Below, in pieces: positions 33,779 to 43,811 of a DNA stretch of 64,000 nt (position 1 is its first letter; each line of letters starts with the position of its first letter). The notes beneath the pieces are model-generated. The model saw only the letters and a program-made list of their open reading frames with translations. It ran no database searches and was not told the origin of the DNA. Position numbers and translations under genes: made by a program. Source of the stretch: CAWIMX01 sp963792785 (GTDB taxonomy: Bacteria > Acidobacteriota > Vicinamibacteria > Vicinamibacterales > CAVVIG01); assembly GCA_963792785.1 (NCBI GenBank), contig CAWBXO010000004.1, positions 930,001 through 994,000 on the forward strand, given 5' to 3'.

Positions 33779-34488
33779 GCGCGGGCCGCATTCTCGTCGT
33801 GGACGACGATCCGCAGATCCGGCGGGTGATGCGCGTGGCGCTCACGCGTCAGGGCTACGAGGTGGACGATGCGAAGAGCGGCGAGGAGGCGCTCGAGCGG
33901 CTGCGGGAGCCGCGGTTCGACCTGGTGCTGCTCGACATGAACATGCCGGGCATGGGCGGGCTCGAGGCCTGCAGCACATCCGCGAGCGCTCCGAGATCGC
34001 GATCATCATGCTGACCGTGCGGGACACCGAGGCGGACAAGGTCTCGGCGCTCGATGCCGGCGCCGACGACTACGTCACGAAGCCCTTCAACACGCCCGAG
34101 CTGCTGGCGCGGATCCGCGCGGCGCTTGCGGCGGACGCCCAGCGCGCACGGACTGCCCACGGGGCGCCTCGACCTGCCGGCGGTCGAGATCGACTTCGAC
34201 GCCCGGCAGGTCACGCGAGGCCGCCGGCGCTCCGCCTGACGCCGAAGGAGTTCGACCTGCTCCGCTTCCTGGTCGGCGCATGCGAACAAGGTCGTCACGC
34301 ATCGCGAGATCCTGCAGGCGGTCTGGGGGCCGGACTACGGCGAGGAAGTCGACTACCTGCGGGTCGTCGTCAATCAACTGCGGAAGAAGATCGAGGCACA
34401 ACCCTCCAAACCGGTCCACATCCTGACGGAGCCCTGGGTCGGGTACCGCTTCCAGCTCTCGGAGCCGGGGACGGCACAGAAATCGTAA
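33775..34488 (+). CDS. kdpE: Response regulator KdpE, frameshifted
   Basis: OmpR-type regulator of about 235 residues after correction. The receiver domain has ILVVDDDPQIRRV, phospho-acceptor Asp in LVLLDMNMPGMGG, MLTVRDTE and DYVTKPFNTPEL. The winged-helix output domain has LTPKEFDLLRFLV, THREILQAVWGP, YLRVVVNQLRKKIE and VGYRFQL. Shifts lie near 33970, 34125, 34215 and 34277. Its start overlaps the kinase stop by four bases. Direct repeats right after the stop (34495-34514) are candidate binding sites for it. Confidence 0.82.
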
Positions 34489-34494
34489 GACCGG

Positions 34495-34528
34495 CCTAAC
34501 GCCTTCCTAATGCCCGGGCCCCTATACT
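34495..34528 (+). promoter_or_regulatory. Putative KdpE-activated promoter: 11-bp-phased direct repeat and -10
   Basis: CCTAACGCC (34495-34503) and CCTAATGCC (34506-34514) form a direct repeat of period 11, one helical turn, as bound by OmpR/PhoB-family dimers. Eight bases further is a -10-like TATACT (34523-34528); no -35 is apparent, as in activator-dependent promoters. It lies between kdpE and the kdp structural genes. Confidence 0.5.
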
Positions 34529-34537
34529 GTGTCCGTG

Positions 34538-34621
34538 ATGTTGACGATCGGCATGATCGCGCTCGGCGTGGCGACGTTCGCGGCGCTTCTCGGGTTCGTC
34601 GTGCTGTGCGATCGCGTCTAG
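34538..34621 (+). CDS. Very small membrane peptide (27 residues)
   Basis: MLTIGMIALGVATFAALLGF then VVLCDRV: one hydrophobic helix with a short charged end, starting 9 bases after the putative -10 hexamer. Position between kdpE and kdpF suggests a Kdp-associated microprotein, but the start region has no strong Shine-Dalgarno. Not a recognised family. Confidence 0.4.
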   Translation: MLTIGMIALGVATFAALLGFVVLCDRV

Positions 34622-34657
34622 CGGGGCGTATCGGCTGAATGAGTACCCGAGGCAATG

Positions 34658-34832
34658 AACCACAGAGACGCAGAGGCTCGAAGGATCGCGACGTCGAACG
34701 ATCCGGACACACAAGGCGGCAGGCGCGGGACACGGGCCTTGCGTGACCGGATCGTTCGTCCTCGCAGGCGCCGCAGATGCGGCGCCGACGACCGGCAACT
34801 CTCGGGCCTCGGTGTCTCCGTGCCTCTGTGGT
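34658..34832. repeat. Composite inverted-repeat element, family copy B
   Basis: Outer arms AACCACAGAGACGCAGAGGC at 34658 and CCTCTGTGGTT ending 34832 are inverted. Inside, CGAACGATCCGG (34695-34706) pairs perfectly with 34747-34758, extended by an imperfect ACACACAAGG / CCTTGCGTGA. A second small hairpin, GGCGCCGC-AGAT-GCGGCGCC, follows. Arms and core match the element at 18188-18404 (GAACGGTCCGG...CGCAAG). It lies between the 27-residue ORF and kdpF. Confidence 0.82.
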
Positions 34833-34896
34833 TGGTATCGAAATCCGGTTCATCGAATTGGCAGTACTTCAGCGAGCGCGGTCTAAAGGAGTCCGT

Positions 34897-34977
34897 ATGG
34901 GGATCCTGTCACTGGTCTTGAGCGTCGCGGCGGCGGCGTATCTCGTCTACGCGATGCTGCGGCCCGAGCGGTTCTGA
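34897..34977 (+). CDS. kdpF: KdpF, small subunit of the potassium-transporting ATPase
   Basis: 26 residues, MGILSLVLSVAAAAYLVYAM then LRPERF: a single transmembrane helix with the terminal basic-aromatic motif seen in KdpF. TAAAGGA (34884-34890) lies six bases before ATG. It is eight bases upstream of kdpA, the canonical position. It stabilises the KdpABC complex (family knowledge). Confidence 0.85.
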   Translation: MGILSLVLSVAAAAYLVYAMLRPERF

Positions 34978-34985
34978 GGTCCGTC

Positions 34986-36719
34986 ATGAGCACCGAATAT
35001 CTCGCCGTCGGCTTCACGATTCTGTTCACGATCGTCACGAGCATGCCGCTCGGGCGGTACATGGCCCGGGTGTTCACCGGGCAGCGCACCTTGCTCGATC
35101 CCGATGCTTCGTGCCGATCGAGCGGCTGCGTGCTGCGGCTGACCGGCGTCGACCCGAACGAGGAGCAGGACTGGAAGCAGTACTCGCGTCTCGCTGCTGA
35201 TCTCGAACGTCGTCATGTGGCTGGCGACGTTCGCGATCGTGTCGCTGCAGCGGGTGCTGCCGCTCAATCCCGACGGCATCGCGAACATGGAGCCGACGCT
35301 GGCGTTCAACACGATCTCGAGCTTCACGACGAACACGAACCTGCAGCACTACAGCGGCGAGACGGGCCTCTCGTACCTCTCGCAGATGTTCGTCGATCAC
35401 GTTCCTGCAGTTCGTGACCGCCGCCACCGGCATGGCGGCGTGCATCGCGATCATTCGCGCGCTGGCGCGGCAACCGGCTCGACGCACGATCGGCAACTTC
35501 TACGTGGACCTGACGCGCGCCACCGTCCGCGTGCTGCTGCCGCTGGCGCTCCTCGTCGGTGCGATCCTGATGTGGCAGGGCACGCCGCATGACGTTCGAG
35601 GGCGCGGCGCACGGCGACGACCGTCGAGGGCGCGGAGCAGACGATCGCGCGCGGCGTGGCGGCGCCGATGGTGGCGATCAAGCAGCTCGGCACCAACGGC
35701 GGCGGCTACTTCGGGCCGAACTCGACGCATCCCGTACGAGAACCCGACGCCGCTCTCGAACTTCGTCGAGACGTGGTCGATCCTCGTCATCCCGATGGCG
35801 CATGGTCTGGACGCTCGGCGTACATGGTCGGCCGCCGGCGCTTCGCCGTCGTCGTCTTCGCGATGATGCTGGCGCTCTACCTGCCGATGGTGACGTTCGC
35901 CGTCGCGCAGGAGGCCGCGCGGCAATCCGGCGATCGCCCGCGATGGGCGTCGACCAGTCCACCGGATCGATGGAGGGCAAGGAAGTGCGCTTCGGCGCCG
36001 GCCTGTCGGCGCTTGGGCGCGTCACCACGACGGTGACGTCGAACGGCTCGGTCAACGCGATGCACGACTCGCTGACGCCGCTCGGCGGGCTGATGCCGAT
36101 GGTCGGCATGTGGCTCAACAACATCTTCGGCGGCGTCGGCGTCGGCTTCATCAACATGCTGATCTTCATCATCGTCGCGGTGTTCGTCGCCGGGCATGAT
36201 GATCGGCCGCACGCCCGAGTTCCTGGGCAAGAAGGTCGAGGCCAAGGAGATGAAGCTGGCGAGCCTCGCGCTGCTGTGGCATCCGCTGCGCGATCCTGGT
36301 CGGGCACGGCGATCGCCTGCTACGTCTGGGCGCACGACCGCGCGATCCCGGACACCGCGCTCGGCTGGCTGCAAGAACCCGGGCCCGCACGGCTTCTCCG
36401 AGATGCTCTACGAGTTCCGCTCGGCCGCCGCCAACAACGGGTCGGGCTTCGAGGGGCTCGGCGACAACACGCCGTTCTGGAACATCTCGACCGGCCTGGT
36501 GATGCTGCTCTCGCGCTACATCCCGATCATCGCGCCGCTGGCGCTGGCCGGCGTCGCTTGGCGGCCAAGCCGGCGGCGCCGGAGACGGCCGGGTCGCTCC
36601 GCGCCGACAGCGCGACGTTCGGCTTCACGCTGTGGGCCGTGGTCGTCATTCTCGGCCTGCTGATGTTCATGCCGGTCGCCGTGCTCGGCCCGATCGCCGA
36701 GCACCTGGCGCTGAGGTAG
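34986..36719 (+). CDS. kdpA: KdpA, potassium-binding channel subunit, frameshifted
   Basis: After correcting indels this is full-length KdpA (about 570 residues). It contains the four filter-type segments: TISSFTTNTNLQHY, QLGTNGGGYFGPNSTHP, TSNGSVNAMHDSLTP and RSAAANNGSGFEGLGDN. It starts with YLAVGFTILFTIVTSMPLGR and ends AVLGPIAEHLALR. At least a dozen single-base indels break it, for example near 35107, 35129, 35196, 35395, 35589, 35735, 35800, 36195 and 36300. No premature stop would remain after correction. It forms the K+ path of the inner-membrane Kdp pump. Confidence 0.85.
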
Positions 36720-36729
36720 GAGGCGACCC

Positions 36730-37332
36730 ATGCTGCACGCGAAATCAAGCGAGGCGTCCTGTTCACGGTCGTCACGATGGTGCTGTTCGGCGGCGTCTAC
36801 CACGTGCGTCCTGTGGGGCGTCGGCCGCGTCGCTGTTCCCGTCGCAGGCCGAGGGCAGCCTGATTCGGCGCGCGGACGGCACCGTCGTCGGCTCGCGGCT
36901 CATCGCGCAGAAGTTCACCCGGCCGGAGTACTTCCATCCGCGGCCGTCGGCCGTGGACTACAACGCCGCCTCGACCGGCGGCACGCAACTACGGGCCGTC
37001 GAATCCCGACCATCTCAAGGCGGTGCGGGAGCGGCTGGACGCGGTGATCGCAGCTCGAAGGCGTCGCCGCCGGCGCAGGTGCCGTCGGAGATGGTGACGG
37101 CGAGCGGCGGCGGCCTGGATCCGCACATCCCGCCGAACGCCGCCGAGCTGCAGGCGCCGCGCGTGGCCGCGGCCCGGCGGCGTGCCGGTCGATCGCGTGC
37201 GGGAGCTCGTTCGCGCGCACACCGAGCCGCCGGCGTTCGGGCTTCTTCGGGCGGGCGCGCGTCAACGTGCTCGAGCTGAATCTCGCGCTCGACGAGACGT
37301 TCGGACCGCCGAGTCGCCGCGGAGCCAGGTAG
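36730..37332 (+). CDS. kdpC: KdpC, accessory subunit of the potassium-transporting ATPase, frameshifted
   Basis: After correction about 200 residues: an N-terminal membrane helix (RGVLFTVVTMVLFGGVY), then the KdpC hallmark segments GSRLIAQKFTRPEYFHPRPS, YNAASTGGTN, VPSEMVTASGGGLDPHI and RELVRAHTEPPAFG, ending VLELNLALDETFG. Indels occur near the start, about 36815, 36835, 36988, 37010 and later. It sits between kdpA and kdpB, whereas the usual order is kdpA-kdpB-kdpC. Confidence 0.85.
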
Positions 37333-37345
37333 TCAGGACACGCTC

Positions 37346-39409
37346 ATGTCAGAACACGCGCACGGATCTCGATCTGGGACCCGGCCATCATCCGGCAGGC
37401 GGTCGTCGACTCGTTCCGCAAGCTCGATCCGCGGATCCAGGTCAAGAATCCGGTGATGTTCATCGTCGAGGTCGGCAGCCTGATCACGACGATCATCTTC
37501 GTGCAGGAACTGATCGACCGGCAACGGGCCAGCCGCTCTTCACCGGGCAGGTCGCCGTTCTGGCTCTGGTTCACGGTGCTCTTCGCGAACTTCGCCGAGG
37601 CGATGGCCGAGGGGCGCGGCAAGGCGCAGGCGGACACGCTGCGGAAGAGCGCGGACCGAGACCGTCGGCCAACCGCGTCGACGCGGACGGACAGCGTCGA
37701 GACGGTGCCGGCCGCGAGCTCGCGCAGGGCGACCTCGTGCTGCGTCGAGGCGGGCGAGCTCATTCCCGGCGACGGCGAGATCGTCGAGGGCGTGGCGTCG
37801 CGTGGACGAGTCGGCGATCACCGGCGAGTCGGCGCCCGTCATCCGCGAGTCCGGCGGCGACCGATCGGCCGTCACCGGCGGCACGCGCGTCATCTCCGAC
37901 TGGATCAACGTGCAGCATCACCTCCGAACCCGGGCGACACGTTCCTCGACCGGATGATCGCGCTCGTCGAAGGCGCCGAGCGCCAGAAGACGCCGAACGA
38001 GATCGCGCTGAACATCCTGCTGGCGGTGCTGACGCTGGTCTTCCTCCTGGTCGTCGTGACGCTGCAGCCGTTCGCCTACTACGCCGGCACGGCGATTCCG
38101 ATGCCGGTGCTGATCGCGCTGCTCGTCTGCCTGATTCCGACGACGATCGGCGCGCTCATCTCGGCGATCGGCATCGCCGGCATGGATCGGCTCGTGCAGC
38201 ACAACGTGCTGGCGATGTCGGGCCGCGCGGTCGAGGCGGCCGGCGACGTCGACACGCTGCTGCTCGACAAGACCGGCACCATCACGCTCGGCAACCGCCA
38301 GGCCGCCGAGTTTCGTCCCGTGCCGCGGCGTCACCGAGGCCGAGCTGGCCGACGCCGCCCAGCTCGCCTCGCTGGCCGACGAGACGCCGGAAGGGCGGTC
38401 GATCGTCGTGCTGGCGAAGGAGCAGTATCGGCATCCGCGGGCCGCGAGCTCGGCGCGACGAGGCGCCGTGTTCGTGCCGTTCTCGGCGCAGACGCGGATG
38501 TCGGGCGTCGACCTCGACGGCCGCGAGATCCGCAAGGGCGCCGCCGACGCCATTCCGCAGTACGTCGCGAGCGACGGCGGCACGGTGCCGCCCGAGACTG
38601 CAGGCGATCGTCGACGCGATCGCGCGCATCGGGCGGCACGCCGCTGGTCGTCGCCGAGAGCGGCCGCGCCGCTCGGCGTCGTGCACCTGAAGGACATCGT
38701 CAAGGGCGGCATGCGCGAGCGGTTCGCGCACCTGCGCGCGATGGGCATCCGGACCGTCATGATCACCGGCGACAACCCGCTCACCGCCGCCGCCATCGCC
38801 GCGGAGGCCGGCGTGGACGACTTCCTGGCGCGAGGCGACGCCCGAGGACAAGCTGGCGCTCATCAAGCAGCGAGCAGGCGCGAGGGCAAGCTGGTGGCGA
38901 TGACCGGCGACGGCACCAACGACGCGCCGGCGCTGGCGCAGGCCGACGTCGGCGTCGCGATGAACACCGGCACCACGGCCGCCAAGGAGGCCGGCAACAT
39001 GGTCGACCTCGACTCGAATCCGACCAAGCTCATCGAGATCGTCGAGATCGGCAAGCAGCTCCTGATGACGCGCGGCGCGCTGACGACGTTCTCGATCGCC
39101 AACGACGTGGCGAAGTACTTCGCCATCATTCCGGCGATGTTCATCCTCGCGTTCCCGCAGCTCGCGCGTGCTCAACGTCATGCGGCTGGCGACGCCGCAG
39201 TCGGCGATCCTCTCGGCCGTGATCTTCAACGCGGTCATCATCATCGCCCTGATCCCGCTGGCGCTGCAGCGGCATCCCCTACAGGCCGCTCGGCGCGGCG
39301 GCGATTCTGCGCCGCAATATGCTGATCTACGGCGTCGGCGGCGTCGCTGCTGCCGTTCGTCGGCATCAAGGCGATCGACCTCCTGCTCGTGGCGGTCGGC
39401 CTGGCGTGA
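37346..39409 (+). CDS. kdpB: KdpB, P-type ATPase catalytic subunit, frameshifted
   Basis: After correction about 690 residues with every P-type ATPase hallmark: actuator TGES (SAITGESAPVIRES), phosphorylation site DKTGTITLG (about 38267), a KGA nucleotide-binding segment (IRKGAADAI) and the hinge GDGTNDAPALAQADVGVAMN. KdpB-type membrane regions are present (FIVEVGSLITTIIFVQELI; FAIIPAMFILAFPQL), ending LLLVAVGLA. Many single-base indels occur (for example about 37365, 37515, 37550, 37660, 37800, 37918, 38325, 38835, 38870, 39170, 39345). Intact catalytic motifs argue against long-term decay. Confidence 0.87.
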
Positions 39410-39441
39410 GCTGCGTGCTCGAATCGAGACTCGTCCACGTC

Positions 39442-41692
39442 ATGGGCTCCCAGGGCCTCCGACCGCCCGACCGGCCGCGACCCCGAGGCGCTCCTCCGCC
39501 AGCTGCAGGCCGAGGAGCGCGCGGCGCAGCGCGGCCAGCTCAAGATCTTTCTCGGCTACGCCTCCGGCGTCGGCAAGTCGTTCCGGCTGTTCGACGAGGG
39601 CGCGCCGGCGCGAGCGCGCGGCGAGGACGTCGTGATCGCCGCCATGCAGCCGGAGGTCGCCCGACGGCGTGCGCGCAGGTCACGCGCGACTCGAGGTCGA
39701 TCCCGACGCGCGACGGTCGGACGGGGTGCCCGTCGTCGACGTCGACGGCCGTGCTGGCGCGCCGCCCCGGCGTCTGCCTCGTCGACGGCCTGGCCTACGA
39801 CAATCCGCCCGGCAGCCGCCACGCGAAGCGGTACGAGGACGTCGAGGAGCTCGTCGAGCGCGGCATCTCGGTGCTGACCTCGATCAACCTGGAGTACATC
39901 GCCGAGCAGCAGGCGTTCGTGCGCGGCGTGCACGGGCGGCGCGCCGGCCGAGACGGTGCCGCAGGCCTTCATCGCATCGCGCCGACGAGGTCGTCGTCGT
40001 CGACGCGCCGCCGGAGACCGTGCTGGCGGAGCACGACCACGACGGCCTCGCGCTGCCGCAGCTGCTCAGCAGCTGTCGCGGCTCCGCGAGCGCGCGCTGC
40101 TGCTCACCGCGGACGTGGTCGATCGGCAGCTCGAGGCGTACCTCGAGCTCCACGGCATCGAGTCGTCCTGGGGCACGCAGGAGCGGATTCTCGTGTGCAT
40201 GACGCCGCGAGCCAACGCCGCCGCGATGCTGGCCAGCGGCCGCCGCAACGCCGACCGGTTCCACGGCGAGCTGTTCGCCATCTACGTCAACCAGCCGGAC
40301 CTGACGCCGCGAGGACCGATCGCGATCGAGCGCAACGTGATGCTGGCGCGCGCGCAGCAGCGCGCACGTCGACATCGCTCGACGGCACGCGACCCGATCG
40401 GCGGCGATCCTCGACTACGCCGGCGAGCACGGCATCACGCAGCTCTTCGTCGGGCCACAACCTCCGGCGACGCTGGCGCACCCGCCTCAGCGGCAGCCCG
40501 CTCGATCGGCTCATTCGCGACGCCGAAGGCATCGACGTCCGCGTCTTCCCGCACTGCACGTGGCCGCGAACCCACGGCGCGCGGGCGGCTGAAGATCTTC
40601 CTGGGCTACGCCGCCGGCGTCGGCAAGACGTACCAGATGCTGACCGAGGCCCAGCGAGCTGAAGGCGCGACGGCGTCGACGTGGTCATCGGCTACTTCGA
40701 GCCGCACGGCCGCAGGACACGATGGCGCTGACCGGGGGCTCGAGACGGTGCCGCGGCGCGGCGTCGAGTACCGCGGCGTCGTCGTTCGAGGAGATGGACA
40801 CGGACGCCGTCCTGCGGCGCCGGCCCGCACGTGGCGGTCGTGGACGAGTTTCCGCACACGAACGTGCCGGGCTCGGCCGCGCGCGAAGCGATGGGAGGAC
40901 GTGCACGTGCTGCTCGACGCCGGCATCGACGTGCTGACGACGATGAACGTGCAGCACCTCGAGAGCCTGAACGATCAGATCTGGCAGAGCACCGGCGTCC
41001 GGGTGCGCGAGACGATTCCGGACTGGGTCGTCAAGCAGGCCGACGAGGTCGTGATGGTGGATCTCACGCCGCGCGCCCTGCTCAACCGCCTCGAGCGCGG
41101 CGTCGTCTATCCGCCGGACCGCGCGACGCGCCGCGCTGCAGAACTTCTTCAAGGAGCCGACGCTGGTCGCGCTGCGCGAGCTGGCGATGCGCCAGACCGC
41201 GTACGCCGTCGAGACGCCGGCAGCCGACGACGAGCCGCGCGGCGGAGCCGGAGCCGCGCGCCGCGCGTCAGCCGCCGCGCGACCGGCTGCTGCTCCTGAT
41301 GATCGACCCGGACCCGGCCAGCGCCGCGCTCATCCGCCGCGGCCGGCGTGTGGCCGACTATCTGCAGCGCCGAGTGCCTCGCCGTGTACGTCTCGAAGCA
41401 CCGGCGGACCTCGACGAGCTGCCGGCCGGACGAGCGCGACGCGCTGCAGCGGCAGCTGAACTTCGCGCGCGGGCCTCCAGATCGAGACGCGGATCCTCCA
41501 GGGCGACGACGTCGCGGACACGCTCGTGCACACTTCGCGCGCTGCAACGGCATCACGCAGATCTTCATCTCCCGGCGGAAGGAACGCACCACGCGATCGT
41601 GGTTCCGGGAGGGTCTTGTCCAGCGGATCGTGAGCCTGGCGCACGACATGCAGGTCACGGTCGTCGCCGACCGCTCGCGCCGCCAGGGATGA
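39442..41692 (+). CDS. kdpD: Tandem KdpD sensor module (KdpD-USP twice), lacks kinase, frameshifted
   Basis: The corrected product has two copies of the KdpD N-terminal sensor. The first runs from LKIFLGYASGVGKSFRLFDE (Walker A GVGKS) through DGLAYDNPPGSRHAKRYEDV to a universal-stress-like domain ending RDAEGIDVRVFPH. The second runs from GRLKIFLGYAAGVGKTYQML through VVDEFPHTNVPGS, RWEDVHVLLDAGIDVLTTMN and QADEVVMVDLTPRALLNRL to another stress-like domain. The likely junction, near 40555, reads FPHARGREPTARGRLKIF in one corrected frame, so it is probably one protein of about 750 residues; two adjacent genes are the alternative. No membrane or kinase domain follows. The kinase half is at 32351. 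Many indels are present. Confidence 0.72.
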
Positions 41693-41699
41693 CGTCCGC

Positions 41700-43548
41700 T
41701 CAGTGCGTGAGGTGATACGGCACGCTGGTCACGATCGTGTTCGGCCGGAACAGCAGCGCGCCCTTGATGAGCAGCGCGCGCTGGTTGTGGAAGAGGTGAT
41801 GCCACCACCGCGCCGGCACGAACTCCGGCAGGACGACGGTGACGTAGTCGTCGGGTCGCGCGGGCGTGCAGCCCGTCGATGTACTCGAGCAGCGGCTCCA
41901 TCAGCGAGCGGTAGGGTGACTCGAGCACCACGAGCGGGACGCCCTGCGCCCCACTCGCTCCACAGCGCTCCGCAGCTCCGCCGTCGCCGCCGGGTCGACG
42001 TCGACGTAGACGGCGCGGACGTCGTCCGAGAGGCATCGCGCGTAGTCGAGCGCCTCGACGACCGCGCGCTGGAGGCCGCTGACGGGCACGAGCACGGTGT
42101 TGTGCCGCCGCATCGACGGCGTGCCAGCCGCCGCAGCGTCAGCTGCGCGGCCACGCCGTCGTAGTGGCGGCGCGTCGTCCGGAAGAACACGACGTTCAAC
42201 GGAATGAGCAGCATGATGATCCAGGCGCCTTCGTGCGCCTTGGTCGCCGCCACGACGAGCAGCACGAGGCCCGTCACCGTCGCGCCGAAGCCGTTGATGG
42301 CGGCGCTGGTGCGCCAGCCCGGCGCGCGCAGGCGCCGCCAGTGCACCACCATGCCCGGCCTGCGACAGCGTGAACGACACGAAGACGCCGATCATGTAGA
42401 GCGGGATCAGCGCGTGCGTGTCGCCGCCGAAGACGACGAGCAGCACGGCCGCGAGCACGCTCAGGCCGACGATGCCGTTCGAGAACGCGAGCCGGTCGCC
42501 CTGGTTCATGAACTGGCGCGGGACGTACCGATCGCGCGCGAGGATCGACGCCAGCCGCGGGAAGTCCGCGTAGGCGGTGTTCGCCGCCAGCACCAGGATC
42601 AGCATCGTCGCGCCCTGGACCGCGTAGTACGGCACGCCGCGCGAGCCGAAGACGCCGCGCGCGAGCTGCGAGACGACCGTCTCCTGCTCGCTCGGCAGAA
42701 TGTGATACGCGTGCGCGAGGAGCGTGATGCCGAGGAACATCGTGATCGACAGCACGACCATCGTCACCATCGTCGCCGCGGCGTTCTTCGACTCGGGCGG
42801 CTTGAAGGCCGGCACGCCGTTCGACACGGCTTCCACGCCGGTCATGGCCGTGCAGCCGTTCGAAAACGCCGTCAGCAGCAGGAAGAGCGTGAGCGGCTGG
42901 CCGGTGGACGCGAGCGGCGCCGCCGTCTCGATCGGCGCCACGCCGCCGGTGAGCACCCGCCACGCGCCGACGCCGACGAGCGCGAGGATCGTGACGACGA
43001 AGAAGTACGTCGGCGCGGCGAAGATGCGGCCCGATTCGCGGATGCCGCGCAGGTTGCCGATCATCAGGAGTGCGACGAAGACCAGCGCCAGTTCCACGCG
43101 GTTCGCGTGCCAGGCCGGAAACGCCGACGTGATCGCCGCCACGCCCGCCGCGATGCTGACCGCCACGGTGAGGACGTAGTCGATGAGCAGCGACGAGGCG
43201 GCCACGAGCGCCGGCAGATCGCCGAGGTTCTCCTTCGACGACGATGTACGCGCCGCCGCCGTTCGGGTACGCGTGAATGGTCTGCCGGTACGAGAAGACG
43301 ACGATCGCGAGGATCGCGGCGATGATCAGCGCGATGGGGCTGACGAGGCCGAGCGCGCCGGCCCCGCCGACGAGCACCAGGACGCGCAGGATCTCCTCGG
43401 TCGCGTAGGCGACCGAGGAGAGCGGATCCGAGGACAGGACCGCGAGCCCGGTGAGCCGGGACAGCCGCTCGTGGTGCGCGAGGTGCGAGGGGATCGGCTT
43501 GCCGACGACAAGCCGCTTGAGCTGCGTGAACGGACCCGCTTCGGGCAC
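41700..43548 (-). CDS. kimA: KimA-type potassium permease (APC superfamily), frameshifted
   Basis: About 615 residues after correction. The N-terminus LKRLVVGKPIPSH, LAVLSSDPLSSVAYATEEIL and SYRQTIHAYPNGGGAYIVV, the core VEAVSNGVPAFKPPESKNAA and LILVLAANTAYADFPRLASI, and the cytosolic tail NTVLVPVSGLQRAVVEALDY match KimA/YdaO of Bacillus subtilis throughout. That protein is a high-affinity K+ importer inhibited by cyclic-di-AMP (established). About twelve membrane helices. GTG 43548 follows GGAGG by five bases. Frameshifts sit near 43233, 42357, 42120, 41950 and 41868. Convergent with the kdp genes, eight bases apart. Confidence 0.85.
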
Positions 43549-43560
43549 GGATGCCTCCAA

Positions 43561-43705
43561 CGGCCGACGGGGTTAGCTGACGGGCTCGAGGTTGGAAGTC
43601 CTCTACCGGACGCGGGCCGCGCGTCCGGATTCGCCCCAGGAGCCGGCAACAGCCGGGCTCCGGTTGGGTCCCCCGCACCGCCCGGTTCCGGGCGGTCTAG
43701 GCCTT
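43561..43705 (-). promoter_or_regulatory. ydaO-type cyclic-di-AMP riboswitch upstream of kimA
   Basis: Read on the minus strand, the leader carries the conserved ydaO blocks in order. GGGGGACCCAACCGG is at 43675-43661, TGGGGCGAATCC at 43638-43627, then a GC hairpin and GGTAGAGG. CCGTCAGCTAACCCCGTCGG is at 43583-43564. The last block is the hallmark of this RNA. The element ends directly at the Shine-Dalgarno GGAGG (43558-43554) and the GTG start of kimA, so it can mask translation initiation. A -10-like TAGTAT at 43721-43716 would start the RNA near 43709. Known ydaO riboswitches turn genes off when cyclic-di-AMP is high. Confidence 0.85.
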
Positions 43706-43749
43706 CAATGCCTTGATACTACAGCCGCCAGGCGTCCGCCGCCACGGCC

Positions 43750-43777
43750 TTTCAGGGACTTTTCAGGACTTCTTCAG
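43750..43777. promoter_or_regulatory. Three 11-bp-phased TTCAG repeats between kimA and a small ORF
   Basis: TTCAG occurs at 43751-43755, 43762-43766 and 43773-43777, each 11 bases apart, within CTTTCAGGGACTTTTCAGGA and CTTCTTCAG. Such phasing is typical of PhoB/OmpR-family operators. The array lies upstream of the kimA promoter on one strand and of the 34-residue ORF on the other. Confidence 0.5.
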
Positions 43778-43811
43778 CCGGGCCTCAGGCGCGCGCCGCT
43801 ACCGTTGACCC

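Noticed and set aside
32351..41692. Programmed ribosomal frameshifting across the kdp genes
   Set aside because: Shifts are too many, in both directions, without slippery heptamers or a repeated context. Sequence error or decay is simpler.
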